A program made the position numbers and the translations under genes. 21,631 nt of DNA. Source: RYN-433 sp036558265. GTDB taxonomy: Bacteria > Planctomycetota > Phycisphaerae > Tepidisphaerales > Tepidisphaeraceae. Where the stretch lies: contig DATBFY010000415.1 of the NCBI GenBank assembly GCA_036558265.1, positions 1-21,631 on the forward strand, given 5' to 3'. Position 1 is the first letter of the stretch; each line of letters opens with the position of its first letter. Shown here one piece after another: positions 11,565 through 20,381 of this stretch. The notes below the pieces were generated by a model, which was given only the letters and a program-made list of their open reading frames with translations, was not told where the DNA came from and did not search any database.

Positions 11565-13460
11565 TCATCCCTTCGGCTTCTCAAACTTCCCCCGCATCGC
11601 CCGGTCCCACACCGCGTCGAACTCCTCCAGCACCCGCGTGAACAGGTGATCCCAGTCGATCATCGGCCTGGGCGGCGCGATGCTGCGCGCCGAGACCGGC
11701 GCGGTCGTCAACGGGCGATACGTCACCGTCGGCTCGGCGCCGCCAGAGATAAACTGCCGCACCTGCTCCTCGGCGGCGGCATCCTGCCGGGTCGTGCGGG
11801 CGTGAAAGCGCATCCGATCCGACCAGTTGGCGAAGACGATCGCCTCCTCGTAGACGGCCATGCCGTTCACGTCGGCGCCTGCGGCGTGATCGTCTCGGTG
11901 TCTCAGCCGCCAGGTCATCGCCCCGTTGCGGAAGCGCTGCGCCCGCAGCTCATGCCGCATCAGGCGGGCGAAATCGTGGGCCCGGCTGTGATCGACCGCG
12001 TAACGCACCACCATCTCGAACATCCCCCCCGCCACGCTCGCCGCCCCGTCCGCCGCCGGTGCGGGCCGGCCCGTCAGGCCAAAGTCGTGCCCCCGCGCCC
12101 GCGTCAGCGGGAACGGGATCGCCAGCAGCGCCCCCAGGCAGACCAGCCCGCCGGCGATCAGCAACGCGTTGGAAATCCCAAAGTGGCTCGACACCGATCC
12201 CCAGATCGGACTGCCCACCGCAAACGATCCGAACAACACGGTCATGTACATCGCGATCGCCCGACCCTTCACCCAACCCGGCACCGACCGCTGCGTCGCG
12301 ATGTTGAAGTTCGTCGGCACGATCACCCAGTTGAAGCCCACCACCATCATCAGCGGCACCGCCAGCCAAACGCTCGCCAGCGCCCCCTGGCAGCGCGACA
12401 TGGCCATCACCGCCAGGCCAAAGAGCACCGTGCAGATCACGACCATCCCCTCGGTCGAGAAGCGCTTGTCCATCTTGGGCATGAAGATCACGCCCACCAC
12501 CGCCCCCGCCCCGACCGCGCCCATCAGCAGCAGGTAGGTCCACTCCTCGCCGCCCAACAGCCGCCGCGCGATGACCGGCAACTGCGCCCAGATGATCACC
12601 GCGCACAGGATGAACCCGGCCACCCGCACGAGGATCGAACGCATCGCCGGCGAGTGCATCGTGTAACGAAACGCGGTGAACGTCGCGCCCCAGAGGTTCT
12701 CCGGGTGCGCCGGGCGCTTCTGCTCGCCGCGATGCCATCGCGCCAGCACCCAGATCACCCCGACGAACGCCGCCGCGTTCACCAGGAACGATGCCCCGAT
12801 CCCCGGCACCCTGCCGGCGAACGGTGTCACCGCGATGACGATCAGCATCCCCAGCACCGGCCCGACGGCCCGCGCGAAGTTCAACGCCACCGAGTTGAGC
12901 GCGATCGCCAGCGGAAGCTCGCTGGGCGGCACCAGCTCCGGGATCACGTACTGAAACGCCGGCCCCGCCAGCGCCGCTCCCACCCCCAGCAGGAACGTGA
13001 ACCCCAGCAGCACGTGCGGCGTCGCCCCGCCGGCGAGCGTCACGATCCCCAGCAGCGCCGACATCACCAGCATCCAGATGTTGGTCAGGATCAGCAGGTT
13101 CCGCCGGTCGTAAATGTCCGCCAGCACGCCCGCGGCGATCGAGAGCAGGCAGATCGGCAGGGTCCCCGCCGTCTGGATGAGCGAGACCCACGTCGGCGCG
13201 TCGGGATTCCCTTCCTGAAGCGCCCGCATCAACCACGGCCCGCCCGCCTCCCGCGCCCAGGTGCCCACCAGGGAGATCAGGTACGCCACCCAAAGCGCCC
13301 GAAACGCCGGCACGGCCAACGGGCTCCAGGCGCTCTTCGCGGCCGCTTGCGGCTTGGCGGCTTGTGCGACCGACGCCGGCGTCTGCGCCGCCATCGGCCC
13401 CCCCGGCGCCGGCGACCCCGCCCCCGTCGCCGTCGGATTGCTGCTCACGTCAGTGGACAT
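11565..13460 (-). CDS. MFS_3-family exporter with C-terminal ABM-like domain
   Basis: 631 residues. A low-complexity Ala/Pro-rich N-terminus (1-43) precedes about twelve membrane helices (52-455). The MFS loop motif between helices 2 and 3 reads GVLADIYDRRN (111-121). Residues 480-585 (FEMVVRYAVDHSRAHDFARLM...NWSDRMRFHARTT) resemble the antibiotic-biosynthesis-monooxygenase-like, ferredoxin-type domain found at the end of the MFS_3 (EntS-like) family. A further tail (590-631) is specific to this protein. Members export small molecules such as siderophores or drugs using the proton gradient. The substrate cannot be told here, and no biosynthetic cluster is adjacent. The start at 13460 is the only ATG before the first helix that keeps the usual N-terminal region. 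The gene is divergent from the ligase at 13626, with 165 bp between. Confidence 0.9.
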   Translation of the reverse strand: MSTDVSSNPTATGAGSPAPGGPMAAQTPASVAQAAKPQAAAKSAWSPLAVPAFRALWVAYLISLVGTWAREAGGPWLMRALQEGNPDAPTWVSLIQTAGTLPICLLSIAAGVLADIYDRRNLLILTNIWMLVMSALLGIVTLAGGATPHVLLGFTFLLGVGAALAGPAFQYVIPELVPPSELPLAIALNSVALNFARAVGPVLGMLIVIAVTPFAGRVPGIGASFLVNAAAFVGVIWVLARWHRGEQKRPAHPENLWGATFTAFRYTMHSPAMRSILVRVAGFILCAVIIWAQLPVIARRLLGGEEWTYLLLMGAVGAGAVVGVIFMPKMDKRFSTEGMVVICTVLFGLAVMAMSRCQGALASVWLAVPLMMVVGFNWVIVPTNFNIATQRSVPGWVKGRAIAMYMTVLFGSFAVGSPIWGSVSSHFGISNALLIAGGLVCLGALLAIPFPLTRARGHDFGLTGRPAPAADGAASVAGGMFEMVVRYAVDHSRAHDFARLMRHELRAQRFRNGAMTWRLRHRDDHAAGADVNGMAVYEEAIVFANWSDRMRFHARTTRQDAAAEEQVRQFISGGAEPTVTYRPLTTAPVSARSIAPPRPMIDWDHLFTRVLEEFDAVWDRAMRGKFEKPKG

Positions 13461-13625
13461 AGGCCTGATGATAGGGTTTGTCGTGCGTCATGGGCAGGGG
13501 TCGATTCACTCCGATCGCTCTACCGCAGGCACACGATGGCCGTTGTCGCATTTGAACACCCCCACGCCCCTGCGGTATTAAAGCACGCTCGCGGCCCACC
13601 CCTCGCCTCCGGGGCCGCGCGCACG

Positions 13626-14927
13626 ATGAATTCCCGCGCCTACTACAACCCCGACGACGAGCAACTCGCGCCCGACGCCCTCCGCCACCTCCAACGGTGC
13701 AAGCTCGCCGAAATGCTCCGCGAGATCGTCGGGCCCAACCGCTTTTACACCCACAAGCTCGCCGACCTCCGCTTCGACGCCCTCAACGATTCGCTCGAGC
13801 GCCTCCCCTTCACCACCCGGGCGGAGCTCGAGGCCGATCAGGCCGCCAACCCGCCCTACGGCTCCAACCTCACCTACCCGCTGCACGAATACAGCCGCTT
13901 CCATCAGACCTCCGGCACCGGCGGCCGGCCCATGCGCTGGCTCGACACCCGCCAAAGCTGGGAGTGGCTCAAGCGGCTTTGGGGCACGATCTACACCGCC
14001 GCCGCCGTGGAGCCGGGGCACCGCATCCTCTTCCCCTTCAGCTTCGGTCCCTTCCTGGGCTTCTGGGGCGCGTTCGACGGCGCCACCATGCTGGGAAACC
14101 TGAGCATCCCCGCGGGGGGGATGACGACGGCGGCACGGTTGCGAATGCTGGTGGATAACCGGGTGGACGTCGTCTGCTGCACGCCCACGTATGCGTTGCA
14201 CATGGCCGAGGTCGCGCAAAAGGAGGGGATCGACCTCGCCGGGGCGCCCGTGTCGAAGCTGATCGTGGCGGGGGAGGCGGGCGGCAGCATCCCGGAGGTG
14301 CGCGGCCGCATCGAATCGGCCTGGAACGCCCGCGTCTACGACCACACCGGCATGACCGAGACGGGCGCCGTCGCCTTCGAGTGCCACCCCAGCCCCGGAA
14401 CCGGTGTTCATATCAACGAGGCCGAGTACCTGCCCGAGGTGATCGACCCACAGACCGGCCAAGGGGTGCCAGAGGGTGAACCGGGGGAGCTGGTGCTCAC
14501 CAGCCTGGGCCGCTGGGCCTCCCCCCTGATCCGCTACCGCACCAACGATCACGTCCGCATGACGCGGCGCAAGTGCGTGTGCGGCCGATGGTTCGCGCGC
14601 CTCGAGGGCGGCATCCTCGGGCGGATCGACGACATGATCACCGTCCGCGGGAACAACGTCTTCCCCACGGCGTTGGAGGCGATCATCCGCAGGTTCCCGG
14701 AAGTTGCGGAGTTCCGCATCACGGTCTCCGGCGCCGCGGCACTCGCGGAGGTTCAGATCGAGGTTGAACCAACGCCCGATTGCACCACGGCCGAGGCACT
14801 GGCCGAGCGCGTCGCGCGATCGATTCAAGACACGTTGTCTTTTCGAGCCCAAGTCCTTACCGTGCCGTGTGGAAGCCTGCCGCGGTTCGAGATGAAGGCG
14901 CGGCGGTTCATTAAACGACTCAACTGA
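13626..14927 (+). CDS. Phenylacetate-CoA-ligase-like (PaaK family) adenylate-forming enzyme
   Basis: 433 residues from the ATG at 13626; the same frame is open far upstream through the antisense of the exporter gene, so that part is not coding. ATP-loop motif S96-G-T-G-G, A5 motif YDHTGMTETG (238-247), A7-like LIRYRTNDH (301-309), hinge GRIDDMITVRGNNVFP (332-347) and a C-terminal lysine in PRFEMKARR (K424) give a complete adenylation enzyme of normal PaaK length. CVCG (317-320) near the hinge fits the family. It activates a carboxylic acid with ATP and probably makes the CoA thioester; an aromatic acid is the family default, but the real substrate is unknown. No other phenylacetate pathway genes are present, so a role in aromatic catabolism is unsupported. 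Confidence 0.92.
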   Translation: MNSRAYYNPDDEQLAPDALRHLQRCKLAEMLREIVGPNRFYTHKLADLRFDALNDSLERLPFTTRAELEADQAANPPYGSNLTYPLHEYSRFHQTSGTGGRPMRWLDTRQSWEWLKRLWGTIYTAAAVEPGHRILFPFSFGPFLGFWGAFDGATMLGNLSIPAGGMTTAARLRMLVDNRVDVVCCTPTYALHMAEVAQKEGIDLAGAPVSKLIVAGEAGGSIPEVRGRIESAWNARVYDHTGMTETGAVAFECHPSPGTGVHINEAEYLPEVIDPQTGQGVPEGEPGELVLTSLGRWASPLIRYRTNDHVRMTRRKCVCGRWFARLEGGILGRIDDMITVRGNNVFPTALEAIIRRFPEVAEFRITVSGAAALAEVQIEVEPTPDCTTAEALAERVARSIQDTLSFRAQVLTVPCGSLPRFEMKARRFIKRLN

Positions 14928-15007
14928 CGGGTCAGAAAAACAGTAAGTGCGACAACATTTCGCCAATACACTTGTTCAAACGAGTATCAAATAGGATACC
15001 CCTTTCC

Positions 15008-17404
15008 ATGAAACGCAAATTCGCCGCCGCCACGTTGTGTTCGATCCTGCTCGCCGGCGCCGTGCCGGCCGCCTTTGCCAATGATTGGACCAACTGGCGC
15101 GGCCCCGAACAGAACGGCACGAGCCGCGAGACCAACCTGCCGGAAAAGTGGGACCCCTTCAGCGGCGAGAACGTCGCCTGGAAGAACACCGACGTCACCG
15201 GGATGTCCAGTCCCGTCGTGATGAACGGCAAGCTTTACGCCTGGACCCGGACCGGTGAAGTGAGCGTCGGGGAAGGCGACCAGAAGACGATCGTCCCCGG
15301 CCCAAAGACCCAGGAAGCCCTGGCGTGCATCGACATCAAGACCGGCAAGACGCTCTGGATGCACAAGGGGAACATGTACCAGACCGACGTCCCCTTCCAC
15401 CGCATCGGGTGGGGCAACGTCGTCGCCGACCCCAAGGGCGACCGCGTCTACGGCTACGGCACGCAAGGCTACCTGGTGTGCCTGGACGCCCAGACGGGCA
15501 AGCGGATCTGGTATCACCAGATGCTCGAAGAGTACGGGATGATCTCGACCTTCGGGGGTCGGACCGAGTCGCCGGCGGTCGATGAGGATCAATTGCTGCT
15601 CACCGGGGTCGGTTTCGGGTGGGCGGACAACGCCCAGGGTCAGCACCGGTGCTTCGCCTTCGACAAGAACACCGGCGAGATGCGCTGGACCAGCGCCACG
15701 GGCGGCCGGCCGGTGGACGCGCCCTACGGCATGCCGATCATCACGGTGATCAACGGCGAGCGGGTCGTGTGCTTTTGCGCGGGTGACGGCGCGGTATACG
15801 GCTTTACCGCCCGCACGGGACAGAAGGTTTTCGGGTACGTCCTCTCCAAGCGCGGCACGAACGCGACGCCGCTGATCATCGGCGACAAGCTGATCGCCTG
15901 CAGCTCGGAAGAGAACCCGGACAACGGCTACAACGGGCGGGTCGCCTGCCTGGACCTCTCGCAGATCGATCCGAAGACTAAGACGATCAAGGAAGCCTGG
16001 CGGGTGGACCGGATTGAGGGCGGGTTCCCCTCCCCCACGACCGACGGCAAGGGGACGGTCTTCGTGATGGACAACTCGTCGAAGATCCACGCGCTGGATC
16101 TGGCGACCGGAAAGGGGCTGTGGCAGCAGAAGGTCGGGACGGTGGGCAAGGCGTCGCTGGTCTATGCCGACGGCAAGCTCTACGCCGCCGACGCCAAGAA
16201 CTTCGCCGTGATCCAGCCCCCCGAGCCGGGCAAGAAGAAGGCGAAGGTGCTGTCGAAGACCGAGCTGGGCGCCGACGCCCAGACGCTGGGCCGCGAGTAC
16301 TTCATCTTCGGCTCGCCGGCCATTTCGGACGGCCGGATCTACCTGGTGACGGCGGGCGGGACGTTCTGCATCGGTCCGAAGGAGATCCAGAAGCAGGAGG
16401 TCGCGGTGCCGGGGTTGCCGGAAGAGAAGCCGGCGGACAAGGACGCGGCGCCGCACATCGTGCAGGTCGTGCCGTGCGACCAGGTGGTGCGCGCGGGTGA
16501 GAAGGCCAGCTTCAAGGTGCGCACGTTCGATGAGCACGGGCGGCTGCTGGCGGAGAACGTGAAGGCCGACTGGTCGATCGGCGAGCTGACGATCCCGCCG
16601 CCCCCGAACAGCCCGCCTCCTGCGCAGCCCAGCAAGGCCGGGAACCTCAAGGGGAAGGTGGATGAGAGTGGGCAGTTCACGGCCGAGAACGGGCCGCCGC
16701 AGGGCGGAACGGTGGTCGCGACGGTGTCGGCTGGCGGTCAGAAGCTCAGCGGCATCGGCCGCGTCCGCGTGATGCCGAAGTTGCCCTGGAAGTTCGACTT
16801 CGAGAAATCCCCGGTGAACAAGCCGCCGCTCACGTGGGTGAACGCCGGCGGGAAGTTCAAGGTCGTGGAGATGCCCGACAAGAACAAGGCGCTGGTGAAG
16901 ACGCTGGACCTGGACCTGTATCACGCCGCCCGCACGTTCTTCGGGGACACGCACCTCTCGAACTACACGATCGAGGCGGACGTGCAGGTCGGCGCCAAGA
17001 TGTCGGGCGGCAACCGCAACATGCCCGACGTGGGCGTGCTGGCGAACAAGTACCAGTTCTCGCTGACCGGCAGCCACCAGAGCTGCCAGATCGTCACCTG
17101 GTCGGGCGCGCTGCCGAAGGAAGGACAGGTCGGCGAGGCGCTCTACACCAGCATTCCCTACTCCTGGGAGCCGGACAAGTGGTATCACCTCAAGTTCAGC
17201 GTCCAGCGCACGGACAAGGGCGCCGAGCTCAAAGGCAAGGTCTGGGCCAAGGGGGACAAGGAGCCCGACAAGTGGACCCTGGAGCTGGTGGACACGCAGC
17301 CCAACGTTGAGGGCAGCCCGGGCCTGTTTGGCGAATCGCTGGTCACTCCGATCAAGAGTGAGATTTATTACGACAACATCGTGGTGAGTCCGAACAAGGA
17401 GTAG
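15008..17404 (+). CDS. Secreted PQQ-type beta-propeller protein with C-terminal jelly-roll-like domain
   Basis: 798 residues from the ATG at 15008, which starts a clean signal peptide (MKRKFAAATL...AAFA, cleavage likely before Asn25); an upstream in-frame TTG at 14972 would spoil it. NDWTNWRGPEQNG follows, the WRGP-type opening of planctomycete propellers. Repeats such as CIDIKTGKTLWMHK, CLDAQTGKRIWYHQ, AFDKNTGEMRWTS and ALDLATGKGLWQQK mark about seven blades (30-475). A linker with an immunoglobulin-like segment (about 495-595, then PPPPNSPPPAQP) leads to a final domain (600-798) with FDFEKSPVNKPP and YYDNIVVSPN, resembling concanavalin-like or DUF1080 domains. It is probably a periplasmic or surface binding protein. 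There is no clear PQQ-dehydrogenase active site, so enzyme activity is doubtful. TAGGAT upstream may serve as a ribosome site. Confidence 0.9.
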   Translation: MKRKFAAATLCSILLAGAVPAAFANDWTNWRGPEQNGTSRETNLPEKWDPFSGENVAWKNTDVTGMSSPVVMNGKLYAWTRTGEVSVGEGDQKTIVPGPKTQEALACIDIKTGKTLWMHKGNMYQTDVPFHRIGWGNVVADPKGDRVYGYGTQGYLVCLDAQTGKRIWYHQMLEEYGMISTFGGRTESPAVDEDQLLLTGVGFGWADNAQGQHRCFAFDKNTGEMRWTSATGGRPVDAPYGMPIITVINGERVVCFCAGDGAVYGFTARTGQKVFGYVLSKRGTNATPLIIGDKLIACSSEENPDNGYNGRVACLDLSQIDPKTKTIKEAWRVDRIEGGFPSPTTDGKGTVFVMDNSSKIHALDLATGKGLWQQKVGTVGKASLVYADGKLYAADAKNFAVIQPPEPGKKKAKVLSKTELGADAQTLGREYFIFGSPAISDGRIYLVTAGGTFCIGPKEIQKQEVAVPGLPEEKPADKDAAPHIVQVVPCDQVVRAGEKASFKVRTFDEHGRLLAENVKADWSIGELTIPPPPNSPPPAQPSKAGNLKGKVDESGQFTAENGPPQGGTVVATVSAGGQKLSGIGRVRVMPKLPWKFDFEKSPVNKPPLTWVNAGGKFKVVEMPDKNKALVKTLDLDLYHAARTFFGDTHLSNYTIEADVQVGAKMSGGNRNMPDVGVLANKYQFSLTGSHQSCQIVTWSGALPKEGQVGEALYTSIPYSWEPDKWYHLKFSVQRTDKGAELKGKVWAKGDKEPDKWTLELVDTQPNVEGSPGLFGESLVTPIKSEIYYDNIVVSPNKE

Positions 17405-17428
17405 ACCGCTGACTCAACGGCAGAATGC

Positions 17429-17526
17429 CGTCATCCTGAGCGCAGCGAAGGATCGTGCTGCGAACTAAAATGATCGCCGGTTCGCGGCAAGATCCTTCGG
17501 TCGTTTGAAACTCCCTCAGGATGACG
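17429..17526. repeat. Inverted-repeat element between the two propeller genes
   Basis: CGTCATCCTGAG (17429-17440) is exactly inverted as CTCAGGATGACG (17515-17526), and CGAAGGATC (17445-17453) as GATCCTTCG (17491-17499). The arrangement is a 98-bp MITE-like or REP-like unit of a kind I recall as scattered in many bacterial genomes. It is the main content of the 158-bp gap. Confidence 0.8.
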
Positions 17527-17562
17527 GGCGTTGCGAGCAATCCTTTTGACACGAGAACCCCT

Positions 17563-19107
17563 ATGAAAACCCTGACGAAACTCACCCTGGCCGCATCGGC
17601 GGCCACCCTAACCTTGGGCACGTTCTGCGTCCGCACCGCCACCGCGGAGGACTGGCCCATGTGGGGCCGCACGCCCAACCGCCTGATGGTCACCCCCGAG
17701 AAGGGCTGCCCCACCGACTGGGACGTCGAGAGCGGCAAGAACATCAAGTGGGTCGCCGTCATCGGCTCGCAGAGCTACGGCAATCCAGTCGTCGCCGGCG
17801 GGCTGGTCACGATCGGCACCAATAACGAGTCGCACAAGAACCCGAAGATCACCACGGACGGTAGCTGCGAGATGATCTTCGACGAGAAGACGGGCAAGTT
17901 CCTTCACCAGCGGCTGAGCCCCAAGCTGCAAGCCGGGCGCGTGAACGACTGGCCGTACCAGGGCGTCTGTTCGACCGCCTGTCTTGAGGGCGACCTGATG
18001 TGGTACTGCACGCCGCGGTGCGAGGTGGTGTGCCTGGACGTCGAGCCGACGCGCCGCGACGGGTCGGCGCCCAAGGAGGTGTGGGTTCACGACATGATGA
18101 AGAACGAGGGCGTGTTCCCGCACAACATGACCGCCTGCTCGACCTTCGTCTACAAGGACTGGATCTACGTCATCACGGGCAACGGCGTCGAGGACACGCA
18201 CAAGATCATCCCCGCCCCCAAGGCGCCCAGCGTGATCTGCTTCGAGAAGAAGACCGGCAAGGTCGTCTGGAGCGACAACAGCCCGGGCAACGGCATCCTG
18301 CACGGGCAATACTCCAGCCCGGCGTTCGCCGAGGCCAACGGCATCCCGCTGGTCATATGCCCGCTGGGCGACGGCTGGCTTTACGCCTACGACTGCCGCA
18401 ACGGCCACATCGTGTGGAAGTTCGATTCGAACAACAAGGAGACGACCTACCCGACGACCCGCAACGAGCTGATCGCCACGCCGGTCGTGGTGGGCAACCT
18501 GCTCTACATCGCCAACGGCCAGGATCCCGAGCACGGGGAGGGCCCCGGTCACCTCTGGTGCATCGACGTGACCAAGACCGGCGACGTGAGCAAGGAACTG
18601 CCCGGCGAGGAGGCTGCGCCGGTCAAGCGGGGCGAGGAGCTGGTCGCGCCCGCCGGCATCGCCCGCTCGCGCAAGGGCAGGCCTAACCCCAACTCGGCGG
18701 TGGTCTGGGACTTCCAGGGCAAGGACTTCAACGGCAACGGCAAGATCGAGTCGAAGGAGCGGATGAACCGCACGATCTCCAGCGTTTCGGTCTCGAACGG
18801 CCTGGTCTTCGCGCCCGATTTCTCCGGCTACCTGCACTGCTTCGACGCCAAGACCGGCGAGCATCATTGGACTCACGACACCGAGTCGGCCATGTGGGGC
18901 TCGCCGATGATCGCCGACGGCCACGTCTACCTCTGCAACGAGAACGGCGACGTGAACATCTACCCGGTGAGCAAGACGCTCGATCCCGACAAGGACGTCA
19001 AGACGATCAACATGGGCAGCGCCAGTTACTGCTCACCCGTGTACGCCAACGGCACGCTCTATATCATGACCCGCGAGAAGCTGTTCGCGATCGGCGGGAA
19101 AAAGTGA
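17563..19107 (+). CDS. Secreted PQQ-type beta-propeller protein with an inserted EF-hand loop
   Basis: 514 residues from the ATG at 17563. The signal peptide is residues 1-28 (MKTLTKLTLAASAATLTLGT...TATA), with DWPMWGRTPN directly after. Blade motifs include IFDEKTGKFLHQR, CFEKKTGKVVWSD, AYDCRNGHIVWKF and CFDAKTGEHHWTH, giving a complete beta-propeller of the PQQ/BamB-like type. Between two blades, residues 388-399 (DFNGNGKIESKE, 18724-18759) match the 12-residue EF-hand calcium loop at every ligand position. The upstream in-frame ATG at 17521 lies in the repeat element and is not chosen. With the preceding propeller it forms a same-direction pair, probably one transcript, though the repeat lies between. 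It probably acts in the periplasm or at the cell surface; substrate unknown. Confidence 0.9.
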   Translation: MKTLTKLTLAASAATLTLGTFCVRTATAEDWPMWGRTPNRLMVTPEKGCPTDWDVESGKNIKWVAVIGSQSYGNPVVAGGLVTIGTNNESHKNPKITTDGSCEMIFDEKTGKFLHQRLSPKLQAGRVNDWPYQGVCSTACLEGDLMWYCTPRCEVVCLDVEPTRRDGSAPKEVWVHDMMKNEGVFPHNMTACSTFVYKDWIYVITGNGVEDTHKIIPAPKAPSVICFEKKTGKVVWSDNSPGNGILHGQYSSPAFAEANGIPLVICPLGDGWLYAYDCRNGHIVWKFDSNNKETTYPTTRNELIATPVVVGNLLYIANGQDPEHGEGPGHLWCIDVTKTGDVSKELPGEEAAPVKRGEELVAPAGIARSRKGRPNPNSAVVWDFQGKDFNGNGKIESKERMNRTISSVSVSNGLVFAPDFSGYLHCFDAKTGEHHWTHDTESAMWGSPMIADGHVYLCNENGDVNIYPVSKTLDPDKDVKTINMGSASYCSPVYANGTLYIMTREKLFAIGGKK

Positions 19108-19242
19108 TCACCGCGGAGACGCAGAGGACGCGGAGAAAAACGGAGAAGACAGATAGTCAGCCTCAGATGAAGACGGATGAACGCGGATAAAGAGGCTCAA
19201 ACCAAATCCTCTTCCTCCGCGTTCTCTGCGTCTCTGCGGTGA
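19108..19242. repeat. Long inverted-repeat (MITE-like) element
   Basis: The 28 bases from 19108 (TCACCGCGGAGACGCAGAGG, then ACGCGGAG) are inverted at 19215-19242 with 26 of 28 matches. The centre holds a GATGAAGACGGATGAACGCG motif. The pattern resembles widely scattered non-coding repeats with ACGCAGAG arms. It begins at the base after the stop of the second propeller gene and fills most of the 160-bp gap. Confidence 0.85.
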
Positions 19243-19267
19243 ACTCGCATTCCCAGCTTGAGAGATT

Positions 19268-20347
19268 ATGAACCCCGCACTCGAATCCAAGGTCAAACAG
19301 GCCCGCGAGAAGCTCGACGCCCACGTCCGCGAGATCGTCGAATGGCACTTCAATCCCGCGACCGGCTGCCCGTTCTGGCTCAATAAGCAGAAAGAGTGGA
19401 ACCTCGACGTCCGCAAAGAGGTGCAGAAGTTCGACGACCTCAAGAAGCTCCCCCACTTCGAGGACGACTGGCTGCGCGGCGGGCCGGTGCGCCGCTGGCT
19501 CCCCAAGGGCCTCGAGGGCCGGCCGATGTACGTCTTCGAGACCGGCGGCTCGACGGGCGTGCCCAAGAGCCGCCTGCAGATCGATGACTTCCGCACCGAT
19601 TACGAGAACTTCAGCCAGACCCTCTCGGACAAGACGTTTCCCAAGGGGAGTGATTGGCTGATGCTCGGTCCGAGCGGGCCGCGCCGGCTGCGCCTGGCGA
19701 TCGAACACCTGGCGCAGCACCGCGGCGGGATCGCCTTCTCGGTCGATCTTGACCCGCGCTGGGTCATCAAGTGCCTCAAGCGCGGCGAGATGGGCGAGGC
19801 CAACCTCTACAAGCAGCACTGCGTGGACCAGGCCCTGACGATCCTCCGCGCCAACCCGAACATCAAGTGCATGTTCACGACGCCCAAGCTGCTCGAAGCG
19901 CTGGCGGAGAAGATCAACCTCGCCCACTACGGCATCACCGGCATCTTCTGCGGCGGCACGGAGCTGACGCCCCAGTTCCACCGCTTCGCGCGCGAGGAGC
20001 TGGCCCCGGGCATCGACTTCGTCCCCACCTACGGCAACACGCTGATGGGCCTGGCGACGCACAAGCCGTTCGACCCGTCGGACAACTACGAGATCATCTA
20101 CCACGCCCCGCAGCCGCGCGCCGCCGTCGAGATCGTCAGTCCCAACGACGCCGAGGAAAAGGTGCCCTACGGCCAGATCGGCCGGGTCATGCTCACGACG
20201 CTGACGAAGGAAACGTTCATCCCGAGATTCCTGGAAAGAGACCAGGCGATCCGCCGGCCGCCATGTGAGCCATATCCGTGGGACGGGGCGGGGAACGTGC
20301 AGCCGTTCCAGGGGTTGGGGGTGAGCGTGGTTGAAGGCGTGTATTGA
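19268..20347 (+). CDS. Adenylate-forming enzyme lacking the C-terminal domain (LuxE/PaaK-like)
   Basis: 359 residues. The ATP-loop motif ETGGSTGVPKSR (91-102) is clear. FTTPKLLEAL and GITGIFCGGTELTP match the middle of the PaaK/LuxE adenylation fold, and FVPTYGNTLMGLA takes the place of the A5 motif. The protein stops about where other family members begin the small C-terminal lid domain, ending IGRVMLTTLTKETFIPRFLERD and a short tail, so it is closer in size to LuxE acyl-protein synthetases than to CoA ligases. It would activate a carboxylic acid as an acyl-AMP and pass the acyl group to an acceptor. The aldehyde-dehydrogenase/LuxC-like gene two positions downstream is a possible acceptor, giving an acid-to-aldehyde reduction route; this is inference. 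TTGAGAG upstream of the ATG is a plausible ribosome site. Confidence 0.8.
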   Translation: MNPALESKVKQAREKLDAHVREIVEWHFNPATGCPFWLNKQKEWNLDVRKEVQKFDDLKKLPHFEDDWLRGGPVRRWLPKGLEGRPMYVFETGGSTGVPKSRLQIDDFRTDYENFSQTLSDKTFPKGSDWLMLGPSGPRRLRLAIEHLAQHRGGIAFSVDLDPRWVIKCLKRGEMGEANLYKQHCVDQALTILRANPNIKCMFTTPKLLEALAEKINLAHYGITGIFCGGTELTPQFHRFAREELAPGIDFVPTYGNTLMGLATHKPFDPSDNYEIIYHAPQPRAAVEIVSPNDAEEKVPYGQIGRVMLTTLTKETFIPRFLERDQAIRRPPCEPYPWDGAGNVQPFQGLGVSVVEGVY

Positions 20348-20355
20348 TTCGCCCG

Positions 20356-20376
20356 TGCTATAATCGTCAACGAGGT
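20356..20376 (+). promoter_or_regulatory. Extended -10 promoter and ribosome site for the Uma2 gene
   Basis: TGCTATAAT (20356-20364) is a perfect extended -10 element. GAGGT at 20372-20376 lies six bases before the ATG at 20382. No -35 stands at 17 bp (TTGAAG at 20331 is too far), which extended -10 promoters tolerate. It suggests that the Uma2 gene, and perhaps the gene after it, can be transcribed independently. Confidence 0.5.
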
Positions 20377-20381
20377 ACCTG

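Noticed and set aside
11499..13625. Upstream 709-codon extension of the PaaK-like ligase
   Set aside because: It is the antisense of the MFS exporter and reads as His/Arg/Pro-rich filler; homology begins just after the ATG at 13626.
13461..14927. Siderophore or aromatic-acid gene cluster formed by the exporter and the PaaK-like ligase
   Set aside because: The two genes are divergent neighbours with no further biosynthetic or catabolic genes, so there is no support beyond adjacency.
14987..17188. Minus-strand open frame of 733 codons opposite the first propeller gene
   Set aside because: Low-complexity Arg/Val/Asp text with no motif, while the plus strand has a signal peptide and clear blade repeats.
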